Shown piece by piece: positions 63,929 to 64,000 of a DNA stretch of 64,000 nucleotides. The position numbers and the translations under genes are program-made. How positions within the stretch are numbered: position 1 is the stretch's first letter; every line of letters starts with the position of its first letter. Source of the stretch: Georgenia daeguensis (GTDB lineage: Bacteria; Actinomycetota; Actinomycetes; Actinomycetales; Actinomycetaceae); assembly GCF_039537705.1 (NCBI RefSeq), contig NZ_BAABBA010000014.1:57488-121487 (forward strand), given 5' to 3'. The notes beneath the pieces were generated by a model that did no database searches, was not told the origin of the DNA, and saw only the letters and a program-made list of their open reading frames with translations.

Positions 63929-64000
63929 GCGGGAGGATCGGGCAGGTCGGGCGGATCGGCCAGATCAGGCGGGTCCGGCGGGTCCGGCGGGTCGGGCGGG
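63929..64000 (-). repeat. Degenerate 9-bp repeats upstream of rho, in frame
   Basis: Eight 9-base units read from 64000 down to 63929 in the rho frame. They encode PAR, PAG, PAG, PA-stop, SGR, SAR, PAR and SSR. The unit is CCCGCCSGA-like and keeps codon phase. The fourth unit has TGA instead of CGA or GGA. The coding look of the array on both sides of the TGA suggests that it belongs to the variable N-terminal region of rho. Confidence 0.75.

Overview
The window is high-GC bacterial chromosome from an actinobacterium, most likely of the Micrococcales type; this placement is an inference from gene content, not a database match. Signs are the WhiB-family regulator, mycoredoxin, NucS, the GlgE trehalose-to-glucan route, the UPF0182 protein, and a tRNA-fMet with a C1:U72 mismatch. 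Nearly all bases are accounted for by chromosomal housekeeping genes. I see no prophage, CRISPR array, complete insertion sequence or plasmid functions.

Layout. (1) 1-1.2 kb: an edge-truncated VOC protein, short tandem repeats and tRNA-fMet. (2) 1.2-14.3 kb: a block matching the Mycobacterium tuberculosis Rv3193c-Rv3199c neighbourhood as I remember it: UPF0182 protein, PDZ/Lon-like protease, zincin-like protein, ThiF-like protein, WhiB7, UvrD2, mycoredoxin, NudC. WhiB7 has a long leader holding a 51-codon upstream ORF, a two-state hairpin region and a promoter with an A-tract beside the -35. (3) 14.3-17.2 kb: a small accessory patch with degenerate repeats, a SnoaL-like protein, a DUF222/HNH endonuclease and about 500 bp of non-coding DNA. 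(4) 17.2-24 kb: MnmA and cysteine desulfurase (tRNA 2-thiouridine), a short Hsp70, an FMN reductase and EtfA/EtfB. (5) 24.1-38.5 kb: alpha-glucan metabolism: GlgX, then TrpS, GlgP, and a GlgE-TreS-Pep2-GlgB run. TreS makes maltose from trehalose, Pep2 phosphorylates it, GlgE polymerises maltose-1-phosphate, GlgB branches the glucan, and GlgX plus GlgP degrade it. (6) 38.5-45.8 kb: a YbbN-like protein, a lipoprotein/membrane-protein pair, a Scy/FilP-like coiled-coil protein and small genes. (7) 45.8-49.3 kb: GH1 glycosidase, NagA and NucS. (8) 49.3-64 kb, minus strand: rho, rpmE, prfA, prmC, sua5, wecA, atpI, atpBEFHAGDC and a DUF2550 protein, the usual actinobacterial order, with a convergent VanZ-like gene between prmC and sua5.

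A recurring theme is short tandem duplication. Near-perfect 8- to 50-bp arrays lie in intergenic DNA (0.7, 8.1, 14.5 and 26.4 kb) and inside coding tails (9.4 kb, and upstream of rho at 63.9 kb). Two of these affect protein ends: the 50-bp array includes a stop codon, and the 9-bp array upstream of rho contains an in-frame TGA. The best candidate for new biology is the whiB7 leader. The mechanism class is known from other actinobacteria, but this peptide and these pairings should be tested as such.
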